Source: Adiantum capillus-veneris (lineage: Eukaryota > Streptophyta > Polypodiopsida > Polypodiales > Pteridaceae). From it: 64,000 nt of DNA. The translations under genes were made by a program, and so were the position numbers. The DNA is taken from NCBI GenBank assembly GCA_014529385.2, contig CM043949.1, positions 113,328,977 to 113,392,976 of the forward strand. Reading direction: 5' to 3'. Positions 1 to 13,724 of this stretch are shown here, one piece after another; the first letter of the stretch is position 1; every line of letters starts with the position of its first letter. The notes under the pieces were generated by a model. The model ran no database searches. It was not told the DNA's origin and was given only the letters and a program-made list of their open reading frames with translations.

Positions 1-254
1 GAGAATTGATGACGCGTGCTCCAATCATGCACCAACAAATATCAAGAGCTACCCATGTTTGGATATAGATTGATAGATTGAATTATCATCCACGGAGGTC
101 AAATATGACCTATGGGATCGAAAAACAAGAATGTTACAAACGGTTCCTTCTAAGTGACAGGGTTGTCAGATACATCGCAGTTAAGGAGGACTAAGGGTCC
201 AATGAGGGGTGAAAAAAAGAGAAAAATTGGATAAACAAAACCTAAAAACCTAGG

Positions 255-645
255 GAGGGGTAGGTGAGGGGGCAACCATTTTGGGAGTTCGAAACTCTTG
301 GATAATGGCTTTACCTCTTCAATAAACTCTTGGATAATGGCTTACCTCTTCAATAAACTACCCATTTTCCTACTGTGCATGCTTCTTGCACCTTTTGTAC
401 TTCTACCTTCTTCTATTGGGGTTGGGCAAGTGTGAGGTCTTCTGCAAACCAAATTTTGGTGTCCTTGAGAAGCCTTGATTGTTCAAGGAGTTTGATTTGG
501 TCCGCCTTGGTCTTGAAAGTGAGGATTGCATGGTTGAAGCGATGTTCATGTGTAAGAAAGGTGATTGTTGCTGGGTCCCAGTGTATCATGTGGGTTGTTG
601 TTTGAATGCGACGAAAGTACTGATGGAACTTGACATCTCCTTCCC
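255..645 (-). pseudogene. LINE ORF1-like remnant
   Basis: On the minus strand a coherent reading frame runs from about 640 down to 400, is broken by one TAG, and resumes at about 320-260. It contains FKTKADQIKLLEQSRLL followed by a WFAEDLTLAQ segment. A block of the form FKT-(x)n-LLK-x-T-x-I-x-x-x-EDLT is typical of the nucleic-acid-binding ORF1 or N-terminal region of plant non-LTR retrotransposons. The frame has no usable ATG. Positions 292-355 hold a ~32-bp tandem duplication that also disrupts it. I infer an old LINE fragment; no endonuclease or reverse transcriptase adjoins it. The family call rests on motif likeness only. Confidence 0.45.
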
Positions 646-2434
646 CTTTTGAGTCACTTGGAATCCCGCCAGTGCAAACATTGAGGGTGATATCCTCTTG
701 TCATTGCCATTTGCGTAGGGTGGATGCCACGAGAGAGGGTCACATCAAGCATAGTCACAATCCCGAGAGACATCAAATATCTATATAACTGGTCTTGAAC
801 TCAAAAACGTAATTAGATCTCTATGTTGTAACCCCCCTGAATTTGTACACTACTCACAAAAATATGATAGATATGCAAGCGAGTAAAAGACAGTAGTAGA
901 GATATTGTGTTGAATTGCATTCCAAATGTTGAAGCTAATGTCATAGAAACTCCACTCTTGATCGAAGCTTTATCAGTTTTATTGGTGGCTATAGAATCTT
1001 ATCTCTTTGGATCATGTTGTTTATTTGTAAATGTTGACTGTGGATACCCCTCCGAGCTATTTTTTTTATGGTCCTTATTTGTATCCCATTTTAATTACAT
1101 GGATTGTAAGCATAGATGGAGCTTACCAAATTATGATGTAATTGATTTGTCCCATCTAATTTTGACGTGATTGATATATTACCAATGGGAACTGAGCTTA
1201 GAGATCATCTTTTGAGTAAGTGTAAAATCCAATTATTAGTAGGGAAAGATAACCTTTGGTACAGTGAAATTTTTATACGATGAAGTAGTGAAGTGAGCAA
1301 AGCTATTTTGTAACTAATATATCTTGCAATTTGGTAATTCAAATCAAGTTTCATGAATTGCATTTTGTTTCTGATCTCTTGATTCACATCTTCAGTATAA
1401 TCATTATAAGTTTGGTAAATGATCATGTTTATGGTGTGCAAGAATTAATCTACTATTTTAGTAATAATACTCAAGGTTATATCCTGATCTTTTGATAGAA
1501 GTTATCCCAAGCCTTGAAAAGCTGGTTGTAAGACCCGGTGAGGGGCTGCTTGAGAATGAACCACCCAACCTCCCATATTATAGCCCCTTGGGCCTCATTC
1601 CCTATCCACACTTGCAGCCGGCCCCTTGGGCCTGGTCCTTGACCACGGGGCACTACCCTTGTCATGACATTACTCCCCCCTTGGAGAAGTGTTTTCATCC
1701 TCGAAAACACAAGCGATAGTATCTTCGTAAGAACACTGATGTTTTCCTTTTTGGCATCCCTTACTCGGGTCAATTGTGTTGATGATTGATACTTGGTGCA
1801 CTGAGGAGGTTCAATGAAACCAAGAGCACCATCTTGATTTTCAACATTGTTGTCCTTTCGCAACCACTTGTATCTAAATGGTAACTCAATTTAGAACTCA
1901 CTTGAGTAATTTAAAGGAGTAGCCACAACTAAAAAGTGTCTAAAGACATAACCAATTTTCAGACTTTCTGAAGATACTTGAAAAATGCAAGAAAACCTTG
2001 GCGCAACTTCCCATGAAGTTGTGAGCCAGATTTCCAGCTCGCGTCAGTATCTTGAAAAGCTCATAGCTACTCTGAGACAGAATAGGAAGTGTCCTCATGG
2101 CTGACTTCTGAACATTTTGGAACACATTGAACTACATGTTCACCCCTAATGAAGGTTACCTGCCAACCTACATTGTTAGCACACCTATGAAGTCCTTGAC
2201 TTATGAAACTATGAAAACGGTATCCAACCCCACCACAACAGGTGTTCAAAGTTGAAAACCTTACGTAAGCAAATTCTAGAATAGGGAGAGAATCGCCCAT
2301 TCAAAATGCGTTGTTCTAACGTATGCTCATCGCAGATCCTTTAGCAAAAAATAGCAGCAGTAAGAGTGAGGTGCTTTTCCCCAACCACTTACAGACAGTT
2401 TCCACGACTGATGATAAACTATAACTCAACCAGT
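646..2434. other. No gene recognised
   Basis: AT-rich sequence. The longest frame is 128 codons on the minus strand (1,477-1,863) with no family signature. A ~38-bp segment at 1,632-1,669 (CTGGTCCTTGACCAC through GTCATGACA) recurs with a few changes at 7,574-7,612. Confidence 0.5.
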
Positions 2435-2486
2435 GAGTATCTAGCCATATACGCAATATGGAGTATCTAGCCATATACGCAATATG
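2435..2486. repeat. 26-bp tandem duplication
   Basis: The 26-bp unit beginning GAGTATCTAGCC occurs twice head to tail without a mismatch (2,435-2,460 and 2,461-2,486), so the duplication looks recent. Confidence 0.9.
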
Positions 2487-2905
2487 GAGTGGAGACAACC
2501 AACTAGGTTGAAAGCGGGTTGAAGTGGAGTAATCTTATAGAGTATATCCAATCACAGATACCCATCCTGAGCCATCATCTTGTATGGTATAGTGTAAACT
2601 CATAAATCTGCTTGAAAAGTTGCACTTGAAGTGAATACAATTGCAGAAAGAAGGAAGGCCATGAATTTGCATGCCGCTCCGAACAAATCACTAGGGCCCG
2701 TAACACCTAGTGTGCATGCGTTTAACACGAATCAATCTGAATCGCAATTCCATGACGAGACTTTTCACAGCACATACGTGAAAGCCTTGCAACAAGAGTT
2801 GGACCGTAATAGAATGTGAAAGCTCAGTCACACCTAGGTACCAACCATGAGACATTCTCATGAACGTAACATACTTGGCTATGTGTAGAAACAATCCTCC
2901 GCTAG

Positions 2906-4226
2906 CACTAGGTTGGTAACCTAACAGGACATAAAAGTTTCCTTTCAGGGTTTTGAAAAAAACCTCCAAAACCATAGTAGACTCACTCATTTTGTAAAAT
3001 CCTTTCATGAGGTTATAGTTCAAGGCCTACTACACATGGAAAAAATAAGAGACTTGTAAAATTTCTCATCTTTTGGTCACACCAAGCCTCCAAAGTTGAT
3101 GGACCAGTATATTTTCATCAAAACAGTCATTTCTTATGTTTTTTTGTATAAAAATAAGATTAGGGATTTTTGTAGGACTTGAGATAAATTCCCTTGTTAA
3201 CTTCAATGAGTTGGTGATCAGAACATATGATTGCTTCTCACTCGCTATTTTTTGTTTTGCCAAAAGAAATAGGTACAAAAAAGTTGAATTTTTACCATTC
3301 TGCAAACCTATCATCAAAGTTTCTATAGCCACGCCGAATACAAATAATATATGCATGTTTTCTTAGTTCCCTACTGTCCTTTAGGTTCATAAGGAGCCAT
3401 GGAGCATGTCAAAAGAATAATACATCTCTTAACAAGGGGAATCTTGGGGACAAAGATGAAGTGCTAAATACAACAAACATGAAAAAACTAGGTTCAACAT
3501 TATGAGTTGTAGAATCCCATAGAAACTATTGAATATCTAGCCAAATTTGATCCTTATGACTAGATATAGTTACTACCTACAAAATGCATATAGTTGTCAC
3601 AAGAAACTAGCAATATTGAAAAAGCTATACTTGATATACTAGAATGTTTTGTTTTCTTCTATAATAGAAAAAACCAACCATCGTTGTGTACTATGTAAAA
3701 TAGGGTATTCGGTGCCCAAAAACTCAAGGAATATTAGCTTTATGTTACAATATGGGACATAGAAAATCAAAACTACATTTGGATATCATGAAAGCCACCA
3801 AAAAAATCATAGAAGAGCTAAAATTGGCTAAAAAACAGGATTTGACAATTTTTGTAATTTGGTCATAACTTACAACTTTAACATTTATTTCTCCCTAGAA
3901 GCATCAGGACATGTTGAGGACTACTAAAGATAGTTCTCTAGCATTATAGACCTCAAAAACATGAATTCTAGAGTGGTATAGTTGCAAAAAGTTGAAAAAA
4001 GCCAAAAACAGGACCCGTTTTTTCACACAGTTTAGGTTGTGAAATGTTGTGCAAGGACAAGGTTAAAGATGGAATTGATATTCCAAAAAAATGTCAAGTT
4101 TCTTTCAGCTCATGAGACAACTTTCTAGATAGATAGCACCTCAAAATCCATTTTGAAACTCTTGACATAATTCAAGGAAAATGGTCACTTAACAGGACAT
4201 AAAAGTGTCCCATTATCAACCTAGTG
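2906..4226. mobile_element. TIR DNA transposon-like element, copy A (1,321 bp)
   Basis: This block is near-identical along its whole length to 45,251-46,589 (copy B). Both copies begin CACTAGGTTGGTAA and end with the near-complement TTAKCAACCTAGTG, giving a TIR of about 10-16 bp. Just inside each end sits the same segment in direct orientation, AACAGGACATAAAAGT, which is part of a small GGACA...TGTCC hairpin. The right flank is TTAA but the left flank is CTAG, so copy A shows no clean target-site duplication. It carries no recognisable transposase; the one shared frame (96 codons, minus) is listed separately. I infer a non-autonomous element. Superfamily is open: the CACTA start recalls CMC/EnSpm elements, but copy B is flanked by TTAA. 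Confidence 0.75.
3066..3356 (-). CDS. 96-codon frame inside TIR element A, unrecognised
   Basis: The frame starts MHILFVFGVAIETLMIGL and ends LVHQLWRLGVTKR. The homologous frame in copy B (45,411-45,701) has exactly the same length, start and stop, with about 14 amino-acid differences. I recognise no domain, and the DDE motif of transposases is absent. Most of the differences change the amino acid, which does not favour protein-level constraint. The frame may simply have stayed open because the two copies are young. It is reported because it is the only frame shared by both copies. Confidence 0.2.
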   Translation of the reverse strand: MHILFVFGVAIETLMIGLQNGKNSTFLYLFLLAKQKIASEKQSYVLITNSLKLTREFISSPTKIPNLIFIQKNIRNDCFDENILVHQLWRLGVTKR

Positions 4227-7200
4227 TTAAGGTGGTTTCACAGCACTTGTAATCGGAACAAGTCTGTACGTAGTACCCGACAATTTTTGGCCACTGAAAT
4301 TGTTCCTGATACGGTGTGCGACCAGCACGTAGGGACTTCATCACGACACATCATTTGGCATTAGGCGACAGTGTCAGTCCCAGAGACTTATATTCACCAC
4401 ATGTGGAATATATCTCAAATAAGGATGGCAAAGAAAGCGACATCCATCAAGCACAAATTGTACTTGTGTGTGGAGGAAACTATGAACACTCCGCGATGCG
4501 AGTGAGAGGGACCCTCATTATCATTGCTCCACACTGGCTAGACCGAACTCCTTGAGTTCCTAAACCATGTTGTATCCCATGTGACAACATGTGCAAAATC
4601 GAACCCTACACGTGGATTCGTAACAGCATAATGCAGAAAAAATATATGGTACATGACGACCCAAAATGCTTTGTTTCGACATGTCCTTGGCATGTCTCTG
4701 AAATATTCAAGAGTACTTATACGACTTGAAAACCCAAGCAAAGCATACAAAAAAATGGAATAACACCAAATCAATAGATGTGTGCCTGGAGAGTTGAACT
4801 TAATGCTCACTTACTCGTATTCAAATGCAGAGGAGCACGTTGCCCACCTGAAAAACAAAAAAAAAAACCAAGCAACATTGCACTGGAAATCCTGAGTGTT
4901 GCCTTCGCAATCCCAACCTGTTGGGTAGAATCTATGTAGTCAAACCCCTTGGTAAGACCCTTTGTAGAAACTGCTCAACTAGCATGTGACGGTAACCAAC
5001 CTAGTTAACCGTGTACAAAATGATGAGAATCAACTTGAAAAGTTGAATTTTTCTGCTACCGCGTGTTAGATTATGGAATTATTTCCATGAAAGTATAACG
5101 AGAATAGATCAAACCGTGATCCTCAATGCGTATGGGTGATTTAGTAAGCACCCGCTGGGTCGTACCCCAAAATTGTGATGCTATAAACACCCATAGTGCT
5201 GTAGAGAGAGCAAGAAATCTACATAGGTGAGATGCGTAGCTTGTATCAACAACCATGCTGTCTCAACTGTTTGCTGCCTCTAGACCCATGGTATAGATCA
5301 GTTGATGTAAGTGCAAGACTATCAAAAACTCAACTTGAGCGTACCACTAGAAACAGATAGTGCAAAAATGACACCCTAATCCTCCAAAATGACAAGACTC
5401 TTGCTCATCCATTAACATCAATGTATTCGATGTGTACTCCACTGGGAATATCTATTCTATCATAAGAACAATTCCCCAAGGAATTCCAACCGCTGGGTCA
5501 TACCTGAGATCTGACAATGACTCCTAGTCAGCATGTGTGGTGCATAGCCCTTATGGAAATTAGTGTTCACTCAAGGAAACGATGAAGACTAATGTAGAGG
5601 GCGTCTTGCCTAATTTCTAACCGAGAGAGAGAGCACCTTGGCTCATGCTGACTCCCAAACACTGTGTAGAAAATTTTCATTATTCATGGAGAAAAATAAG
5701 AAAGAGAGAGAAAATGATGGGCTGAGGAACTTTCCTTAAGTGACGAGTTTGTATATGTTGTGCCCAATCTGTGTGCTTTGACGCATCTTCTGCCGGACTT
5801 GCAACTTATCCTATAATCATGCATGAATTTGCCTGTATAACGCTCTCATCGAGAGAGGGAACAGAAAACACAAGCCACGGTTTGACCCACTTACCATGTA
5901 TGGGGTCGTGACTTTATAAAAATGACTTAATATGGCACTTTGCTTGTGAAATAGTCCTATTTTTAGGTTCCTTTTAGTGGTATTGTGTGTTGACAGCAAC
6001 CCAAAATTTAAACAATACAAAACTTAGCTTGTCCGTGACAGAGTGTCTGGTGTGTTAGCGGAAGCGTAATATCTGAAGCGGTGGAATTCATGCCACCAAG
6101 TTAGCATGCCTTGCATACAGATTATTAAGCCCTTGGCGAGAGTGATGGCCTCAAACATGAGAGCCATAACCATTAGTGCCTTGCACAGTCGAAACTAGTA
6201 GGGATTCTATGAGGTGATATTCCCTATTTTGCCAGTTTTTCAAAGTTGTGTGCCACTCCTCGTGTTGTGCGAGAGAGAATTATCATGTATATCATATACA
6301 CCCTCGTATATCATATACGCATGTCTAGTATGTAATGAAATAACGTGTAATCATATTGCCAATTCCCCCGCCAAGTTTGTATGCTCATAGCATAGTCCAA
6401 ATGCGGGAAGCTTCAATGCAAGATTGCCCAAATTGTAACCAACAGATGCTGGTACCGACGTACAAAGATCATGGCAAATGAGAATTGACCTTGTCAAGCA
6501 ATTTCTATTGAAATTGGCTAGTGCCGTGTGGCGAGCATCTTTGTCGGCTTCTGGAAACAGTGAAAAGCAGTGACAAGAAGTCGTCCATGCCGAGCTTTGT
6601 GCACCCTTCATGAAGTCAAGCCACAGGGTGTGCCAATTTCCTTGGGACTCCATGGGCATCAAAATGGAACTGCTATTGATGCGTGCAATAGATCAAGGTT
6701 GCAGGTACTCAAGCCATGCTTGAGTCATGTTGGCAAGTTAAGCATGGGTTCGATGCCAACAAAATTGTAATGCTTAAAACAACTGTCACAATACATGCTT
6801 GTGTTTGGAGTGCCTAAAGTGGACTTCCCTCGATTTGCATGAGAGCCTTGCTAGAAGGCAATGCAATCCCTTCTTGCCTGAATGTTATATAAATTTCAAA
6901 GTTACAATGCAGCATGCACATTATAGGCATAATTCAGTTGCATGTGCAAGTAATGATCATTCATGCTAGCAAAATCATGCAAATGAATGGAGATTGATAA
7001 CTTGTACAACAGCCCTGCTGGGACAAGAATCACTCATCATGTTTGAATAAATTTTCCAAACAACAAAACGAATGCATACCTGATTACCGACATGTGCTGC
7101 ATGGCCTATGCGGTAGCTCTTCCATGATCCTTGCAACATGTTTCACGTCACGGGAGGCGATACAACTTCTTGAAAGTGTAAACAGTGGTTGGTCTTGCCG

Positions 7201-8274
7201 AACATTGGCACCTTAAATTCCACAGGCCTTGCCTGTACCAGCATGGAAAAGGCCTTGCTGAACATGCTAAAAGTGCTCCATGATTTTCTTGTTGTGCGTA
7301 TCATGCAGAGAGATCTGCGAGATTCAAAGAAGTTATAATTGAAAACATTAAAGTCGACTTGCTTACCGACTCTTAGAAGTCCACTTCAAACGGTGGAAAC
7401 ATGTCTTTGTAGCCGCAAAAAACATGCCTTTGTAACTGCAGTGCAACATCTTGCATGTGGCCAATCCATACCAAGTTTCTTGTGGATCCAAGAGGGCTCG
7501 CAACCTTGGCAATTTTCTCCGTTGATGCTCAAAGCATGCTCGAGTGTCTAAGATCTACCATACCCATTTGGATCTGGTCCTTGACCACCAGGAACTACCC
7601 CTTGTCATGACACTGGTAGGCTATTTTTGTGCATCTTTTGATGACCAGCTATAGTACACAATGGAATGCAATTTGTGGTACCTTCAAAATTAAGCTTTAA
7701 TGGTCCAAGTTTATTTTGAAAATTCTAGCCTAGCATTTTCTTGAGCTTTGAAGCATTTTGAGCTCATATGACTAAGAAAACATTGAGTGATTAGTTTGGT
7801 GTGAGGATTGATTGTATGTATGTCTGACGAGAATGATTGTTGATTCATGATTGTTCCATTGTATCTTCCTACATAGGTTCACTCCACTTTGATTGACACT
7901 CTTCCTATATTTGTGTGCATATTCGGGTCAAATCTCTTAGTATTAACATTGTATGTGTTAGTGCTTGATGGCTATGCTATAGATGTCTATGTTGACAACC
8001 CGCTAACATCGGCACCGTTTCTCGGGTTTTGATCTTGTGATGGTCAAGTGACTTTGTAGCCATACTTTTGTTGATCTACACTTGAAAAAACCATTCTTCT
8101 TTCACTAGCAACATATTGGCGTGTATAAGGTGGGAATCGGTCCTTAAGATACCTTCGATGACGGGTTATCTCTAAGTATTTACTTGGAAGGCGTCTGAGT
8201 TACCTGGAAGAGTTATCACCACTTACCCTTGCAATAGATAAGAGCAATAAGGAACCTACAAATTATTGTAATCC
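4227..8274. other. No gene recognised
   Basis: About 4 kb of moderately AT-rich sequence. The longest frame (minus, 6,351-6,662, 103 codons) has no recognisable motif. Short inverted ATATCATATAC-type repeats lie near 6,290-6,320. No microsatellite of note is present, which sets this stretch apart from the right half of the window. Confidence 0.5.
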
Positions 8275-8811
8275 TAGCGAATAACATAATACACACCATA
8301 AAACAATAAATCTGCATACTTGGAAAATCTCACAAACACGTAATCAAAGTTGTACACTAACAAAGAGAGATAGAGAGAGCAAGAGAAAGAGAGAAAGCAC
8401 ACACATATGCACCTCCTAGAGCGTAGTGATACACTGGCATGGCAAGAGAGAAGAAAGGAGAGAAGAGAAGAATAATACAGACACTGGGTGTAATCCTCTT
8501 GTGCAAGAGTGAACATTTTCCTCTTGCACGTATTTATTTATAGATTTCTTGAATTCTAAAGAGCACTTTAATAATAAAATATTCATATCCACCCGCATAA
8601 TCTATTGACTGCTTATAAACTAGTGGATCTTCATGGATATGTGGTGTTGCCTAAATCGGCCAATCTACACCAAAATGAACATTTAGATACTACCTAAATT
8701 GATGAATATGTGTGCACATGACCAAATGGACTAAACAAGGCATAAAAAAACAAAACATTTACTACCTAGTTGATATCGAATTGGCATAGGTTGGGGTAGC
8801 AAAGTATGTGA
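8275..8811. repeat. Diverged copy of the 49.8-kb long-TIR repeat family
   Basis: From about 8,277 this stretch aligns with the left arm at 49,838-50,200. Shared features include CACCTCCTAGAGCG, a GA-rich tract, GACACTGGGTG and CCTCTTGCACGTATTT. It continues to match the inner part at about 50,722-50,990, including one good copy of the 18-bp motif GCCTAAATCGGCCAATCT (8,649-8,666) and a decayed one near 8,690. It is in the same orientation as the 49.8-kb arm. The outermost ~35 bp are missing and no partner arm was found nearby. It shows that the family is dispersed and that arm and inner region travel together. Confidence 0.7.
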
Positions 8812-10429
8812 GAGCATTGATAATCATCCCAAATCACCTAAGCTCATATAAGTGGTTGTATGACAAATCATCTCAGTAGAGGTTCCAATCAATGTAAGGG
8901 CTTGTTTAGACTAGGCGGAGAAAGAGAAATCCACAGGGGCTCCATCTCAAGATTTGATAGGTTGGAGTTGAGACAGTCTTTCATCGGGCCCTCCATTTTT
9001 CTTCAGCCCCCCCCCCCGAAAGAGTTGATGGCCTCTCTCGTCCCCCTTCGCTTTTTCATTGTTCCTTCTCCAACATTGTTCACACTAAGCGGCGACAAAT
9101 TTGCGCATAGCTGTTTCTTCCGGCGGTTCTCAGTCTAAACCCAGGCTAAGTACAAGCCATGATGTTATAATTGATTTTGCAACTTATAACACAATGTGGA
9201 CAAGTAAAAGAGCCTGTGTTTTGAAAGTGTTTGGCGATATTCTTGCTTGTTGTAAAAAAGTGTTTGCATGTAGCTTCTTAGAAATATTTTCAAAGAGAGT
9301 CAATCAAATAAAATGAGCATTAGTTTACCAAGCCGAGTATATTAAACTGGGGGGTTGTTGTATAAGAAGATGTTGTAAGAGGTGGCGTAAAATTTGGAGA
9401 TCTTAAGATAAGGAAGGAAGTAGAATAAGCAATAAAGTGGTGTATTATATATGGTGTCTGAGTGTATATTTATATAGAGAGAGAGCATACTCATGAGATG
9501 TAATGGAAATTATCAAAGTGCATTGAGAATTTTTGTACATGTAGGTTCTCTAATATAATCGCGTTGTACTTAGCTTTATCTGCAAAAGTGTATCTCAAAG
9601 ACAAAGTACTAAAGGTGATTTTTTGTTAGATTTATCCAAACATTTAACTATATGCTAAATATATTAACACTTCAAAATCAATGAGAAGTCTGATTATCTT
9701 TAAGTAGAGGTGTTGTGTGCCAATAAAATATAATGAAAATATTGCATAAGTTTGAAAAATGGTTTGCAAAATTGGGTAGACATTAGATATTAAGTTTGTA
9801 TCAAAGTGGTAGTAAGCTCAAACAATGCCTGAAATGAAAAACAAATCATGGTGCTTGATTTAGACATCTGTCAGAGAATTCATCCCCAAATATAACTTGA
9901 TGTTACATGACCTCATACTTGGCAATGATGAGTCGTAATATTTATGACCAGAAGCTAATCTACGAAGGCTAGCCAAGCTTAGGAATACACAAATATATGG
10001 TGCTTGATAACCAAATATTCAGATATACTAATGCAGGGCTCCAAATACAAAGTTTTTTTATATCCAATTCTGGCATAAGAGTGAGTATCCTTTGCTAAAA
10101 ATTAGCTATCCACAAGGAACTAGTAGAAACAGAAGCAAAAATGTCATAGAGAGGAAAATAAATGAGATAGTATCAAGAAATACACAATAACAATTTTAGT
10201 ACCGTATGGTGCAACAATAAGATAATGGCAAAAGAGAAAAATTCCAAATCCCATTACACTATAGATATAACTGTACATTATCAGGCCAACAGTTTGTGGA
10301 AAAGACTAGGAACAAAGTGATTGGATGGAAAGTTTCTTTTTTTCAGTAGATAACTACTTGCATAGCTGTATCTACATTCTAAGAACTGAGATATCAATCA
10401 TGATACATAGTAGGGAGAGGGTTCTGTTC
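8812..10429. other. No gene recognised
   Basis: AT-rich sequence with a short C tract near 9,008. Frames at 8,860-9,138 and 9,101-9,316 carry no recognisable signal. Confidence 0.45.
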
Positions 10430-11475
10430 AACAATGAAAAGCTTTAACTAAAACCTGGTTATCATGGGTCGTTTTACATTAGGCAATGCTCAAGATCTTG
10501 CTTTTATGCGTCTTTTGAATATTTTTACTTGCTTCCCATGCAATTGTAGGATGTAGATGTGAGGGGTTTAGGTGCATCTTTATCATGTACTCCACAACCC
10601 TTTTCATGCCCATAACCTAAATTGAAAGATATGCCGACTCAAGAAGTAGGAGTATATATGGTGTTTGTGTCTTAACTTGGAGAAAGTTTGTAAGAAAATG
10701 CTTTTGGACATTCTCAAACTCTTTCCAAGTAGACTATGAGATGCTTCCACCACCTGGCACTTCAACTCCATAAAGAAGAAACGGTGTCACCAATGTGTCA
10801 AAAAGTTACTTCTTGAGAACCCAACACTTGATGTTTCCCACATTACACATGCTCTCAAATGCATAGTACGCTCTTTTTCCCGCTTCCAAACAACGCATAG
10901 CACATTCATGTCACTTGTGGTTGGCCGGAACCTCAAGGCCAAGGTACTTAAATCTCTCAACAACTTCAAGTGTCTCATTGTTGTACACAATGCATGGCTT
11001 CTCCTTATGAATGGTTTTCACAAGCATAACATTTGTTTTGGATTTATTCAAAACAGTCAGCCCACTATGAAAGCAAAAGTTCTCAAGGACAACCATAAGC
11101 TTTTTTTCATCCTCTAAAGTGTGTGCTAGAAGCACTACATCGTCCACATACAACAAAATCATGATTACCGCATTGTAAATAGTGACCTCCTCTTCAATGT
11201 CTTCTTCTTGCATAAAGTCAACTACTATTTGTTCCAATTGATCGTTGCATAGACCAAAGAGAGTTGGTGACAACGGACATCCTTGTTTAACCCCGATAGT
11301 GCTTGCAATTTTTTTTGAAATTCCTCTTCCCATGCGCAATTGACACATCACCTTCTCATAGATTCAAGAAATAGCAAGCATAAACTCACTTGGCACTTGG
11401 AGTTCTTCCATCCTTCTCCATAAATTGTTACGTGGAATCATATCATAGACTTCATTACGAAGTGAATGGGGTATA
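10430..11475 (-). pseudogene. Non-LTR retrotransposon (LINE) reverse transcriptase remnant
   Basis: The clearest part is an open frame at 11,351-10,911. It reads GVKQGCPLSPTLFGL (RT block 4) and LLYVDDVVLLA (catalytic YVDD, residues 68-71 of that frame), then KYLGLEV. Immediately upstream, interrupted by a stop, is VYDMIPRNNLWRRMEELQVP, the block holding the first catalytic Asp. Downstream the match continues in another frame (about 10,915-10,740) and fades with several stops near 10,430. Reverse transcriptase of this type copies its own RNA at a nicked chromosomal site. The frameshifts and stops make this copy inactive. Its sequence is unlike the LINE at 15.3-17.5 kb, so at least two LINE lineages are present. 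No poly(A) tail or target-site duplication was found. Confidence 0.85.
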
Positions 11476-13323
11476 GGAGGGCCTCTTTTTTTGATAGTTT
11501 AAGGGAATGCTTAAAGCTTAAGCCACATTTGACCAAGCCTAAAAGAGAGGGAAAAAAAGGCGTATGCTAAGATTTAAAAAAAACCCATTTTCATATTTTA
11601 TATTTGAAAATAGTTTTTTTAGTAACCCAAAAGACAGGTGGGTAAATGAATTTTGAAATGTCTTTTTTCCACCCCTGTTCTCTCTATAACATATAAAACA
11701 CTCTCTCTCACTTAGATCTCATTAAAGGAGGCACTTTTCACATTCTCTCTCTACACTCATGATCAAGAATGTGAATTCAAAGGAGATTGAGTTTCACTCC
11801 CTCTCTTTCTTCCCTCCACAACATAATCCTTTTCTCCTATCTCTAAGTACTCTCCACTTCTTTCCTCCATAGCCAGCTTCATCTGCTTGTAGCCGTCACC
11901 ATTACACATTCTCTCTCTAATCCTGATTAGCTAACACAAATGTCATTCAATCCCCCACCACTGCAAGACATTACCAACAAGAAAAAATGATATTGATTAA
12001 ATGTTGATTTAGAGCAGGAGTACGCTACTGTGCGACTTGGAACATTTAATCTCAATGCTGGAGCTTGGCTATAGAACCTTGGGTGCAAGGCAATCAACTT
12101 ATGAGTTGATGGCCATATTTATCCTAGCGATCCAATGACCAATGCATCACCACCCTTTCGTAACGTCATTGAGCTACTGCGTTTTATTGGAGATGGGAGA
12201 GACGGATTGTTTGGCTACTGTTAGAGATTTTATTCAGCTTTCATTAATGAAGGGAAGCAAGAAAACATCTTTGTGCTGCCTATTCTTCATTGCAAGAGAA
12301 GTACGTGAAAGACATTCAGTAGGTCAGAGAGGAAGCCAACGAGAAGACAAAGCAGCTAAATGATGAGATGACAAAGCTTAATAAAAAAGTAGAGCAACTT
12401 TGTGATTCGGACTTTTTTATTTGGACGATGCTTAAAAAGTAGCATGCACATGTGTAATTTTTATCAAGTTTGAACTTTCATAAACACACATTGAAAAGAA
12501 AAAACCTTAACAACTAAAGGCCTACCATCGGGTAGAGTGAAACTTTGTTAGTTCCAATTTAGAGAAGTTTTGACATATATAGTGGAGAAATACACATTTC
12601 CATTCTATAATGTGATAACATGGTGTGAATTGAAACCCCTTTATGTGACCATCATTGAGAATATAATCTTTATCAAATTGAGACATTTTTTTAGCATACA
12701 ATTTTTCAAAAAATCCCAATAGCTCATGTTTAGCCATGTGGCACAGTAAAGGTCACCTAGCATTGGGTGCATTGATTCTAAGTTTAAAATTTTATTTTCA
12801 AATTACTAGGTTTGAACTAAAGGGGTTTACCAGACTTTAAGTTTGAGAACAAGTTTTGTGATATTTACTTACAGGATAAATAGGTGTGTCTTGAACCAAC
12901 AGAAAGGGATGGTCCATCTCCACACAAAGATAGAAGTTGGAAACTATATCAACCTTCACGACGAATCCAAAAAGGTCATTTTATTTTGTAATTATTTTGT
13001 ATATGTTCATTCTTTTAATAGAATTTGATCAATAAAGTTAAACAATTATTCATTTCTTTAATTTTGAAACCTTTACACATTTTTTTCATGTGAAGCTGAG
13101 AACCTAGAGCGATACACTCTCACTCTCTCCCATTTGCTCTTGCCATTGTGCTCTCCCCTCTTTCCAAAGGTCCCCCTGCCATCCTCATATCTTTATAAGC
13201 ATCTTTGCTCCTTTGTATGCAGTACTCGAGTCATGACTATACATACATTGATTCAAATGTACTTGACATATGAGTTGCTACTTATAAATTTCCTATTGAA
13301 AAGCTAAAAAGTTAGCTAGCAAT

Positions 13324-13324
<1 letters not shown>
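11476..13324. other. No gene recognised
   Basis: AT-rich sequence with short CT-rich patches around 11,690-11,910. No frame here has a recognisable motif. Confidence 0.45.

Positions 13325-13369
<45 letters not shown>
13325..13369. repeat. (CT)22 microsatellite
   Basis: Uninterrupted CT dinucleotide run. Confidence 0.97.
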
Positions 13370-13371
<2 letters not shown>

Positions 13372-13633
13372 GCCTTTGTCCACTCCCATCACCATGCATG
13401 TCACCCGTCCGTCGTTCGGAGGATGGGTCACACACTCGTTAAGTATAATAAGACCTTTGTGCTCACTTTAGTGTTTTTGGTCTTCTAAAAAAAGCCTTAG
13501 AGGAGAGTTGAGTTAGGCATACTTTCAATGTTTTTAGTGATGACTGAGACTTAAATGTTATTTTGGTTTTAAAATATTAAATGGATCTTTTTATTTCACC
13601 TTTCATTTCACATCTAACATGTCTTTCCTTTTA

Positions 13634-13688
13634 TTGCATTCTATTGTTTTAGAATGCTAAAGTGAAGCTTCACCTTGCATAATTCTAC

Positions 13689-13724
<36 letters not shown>

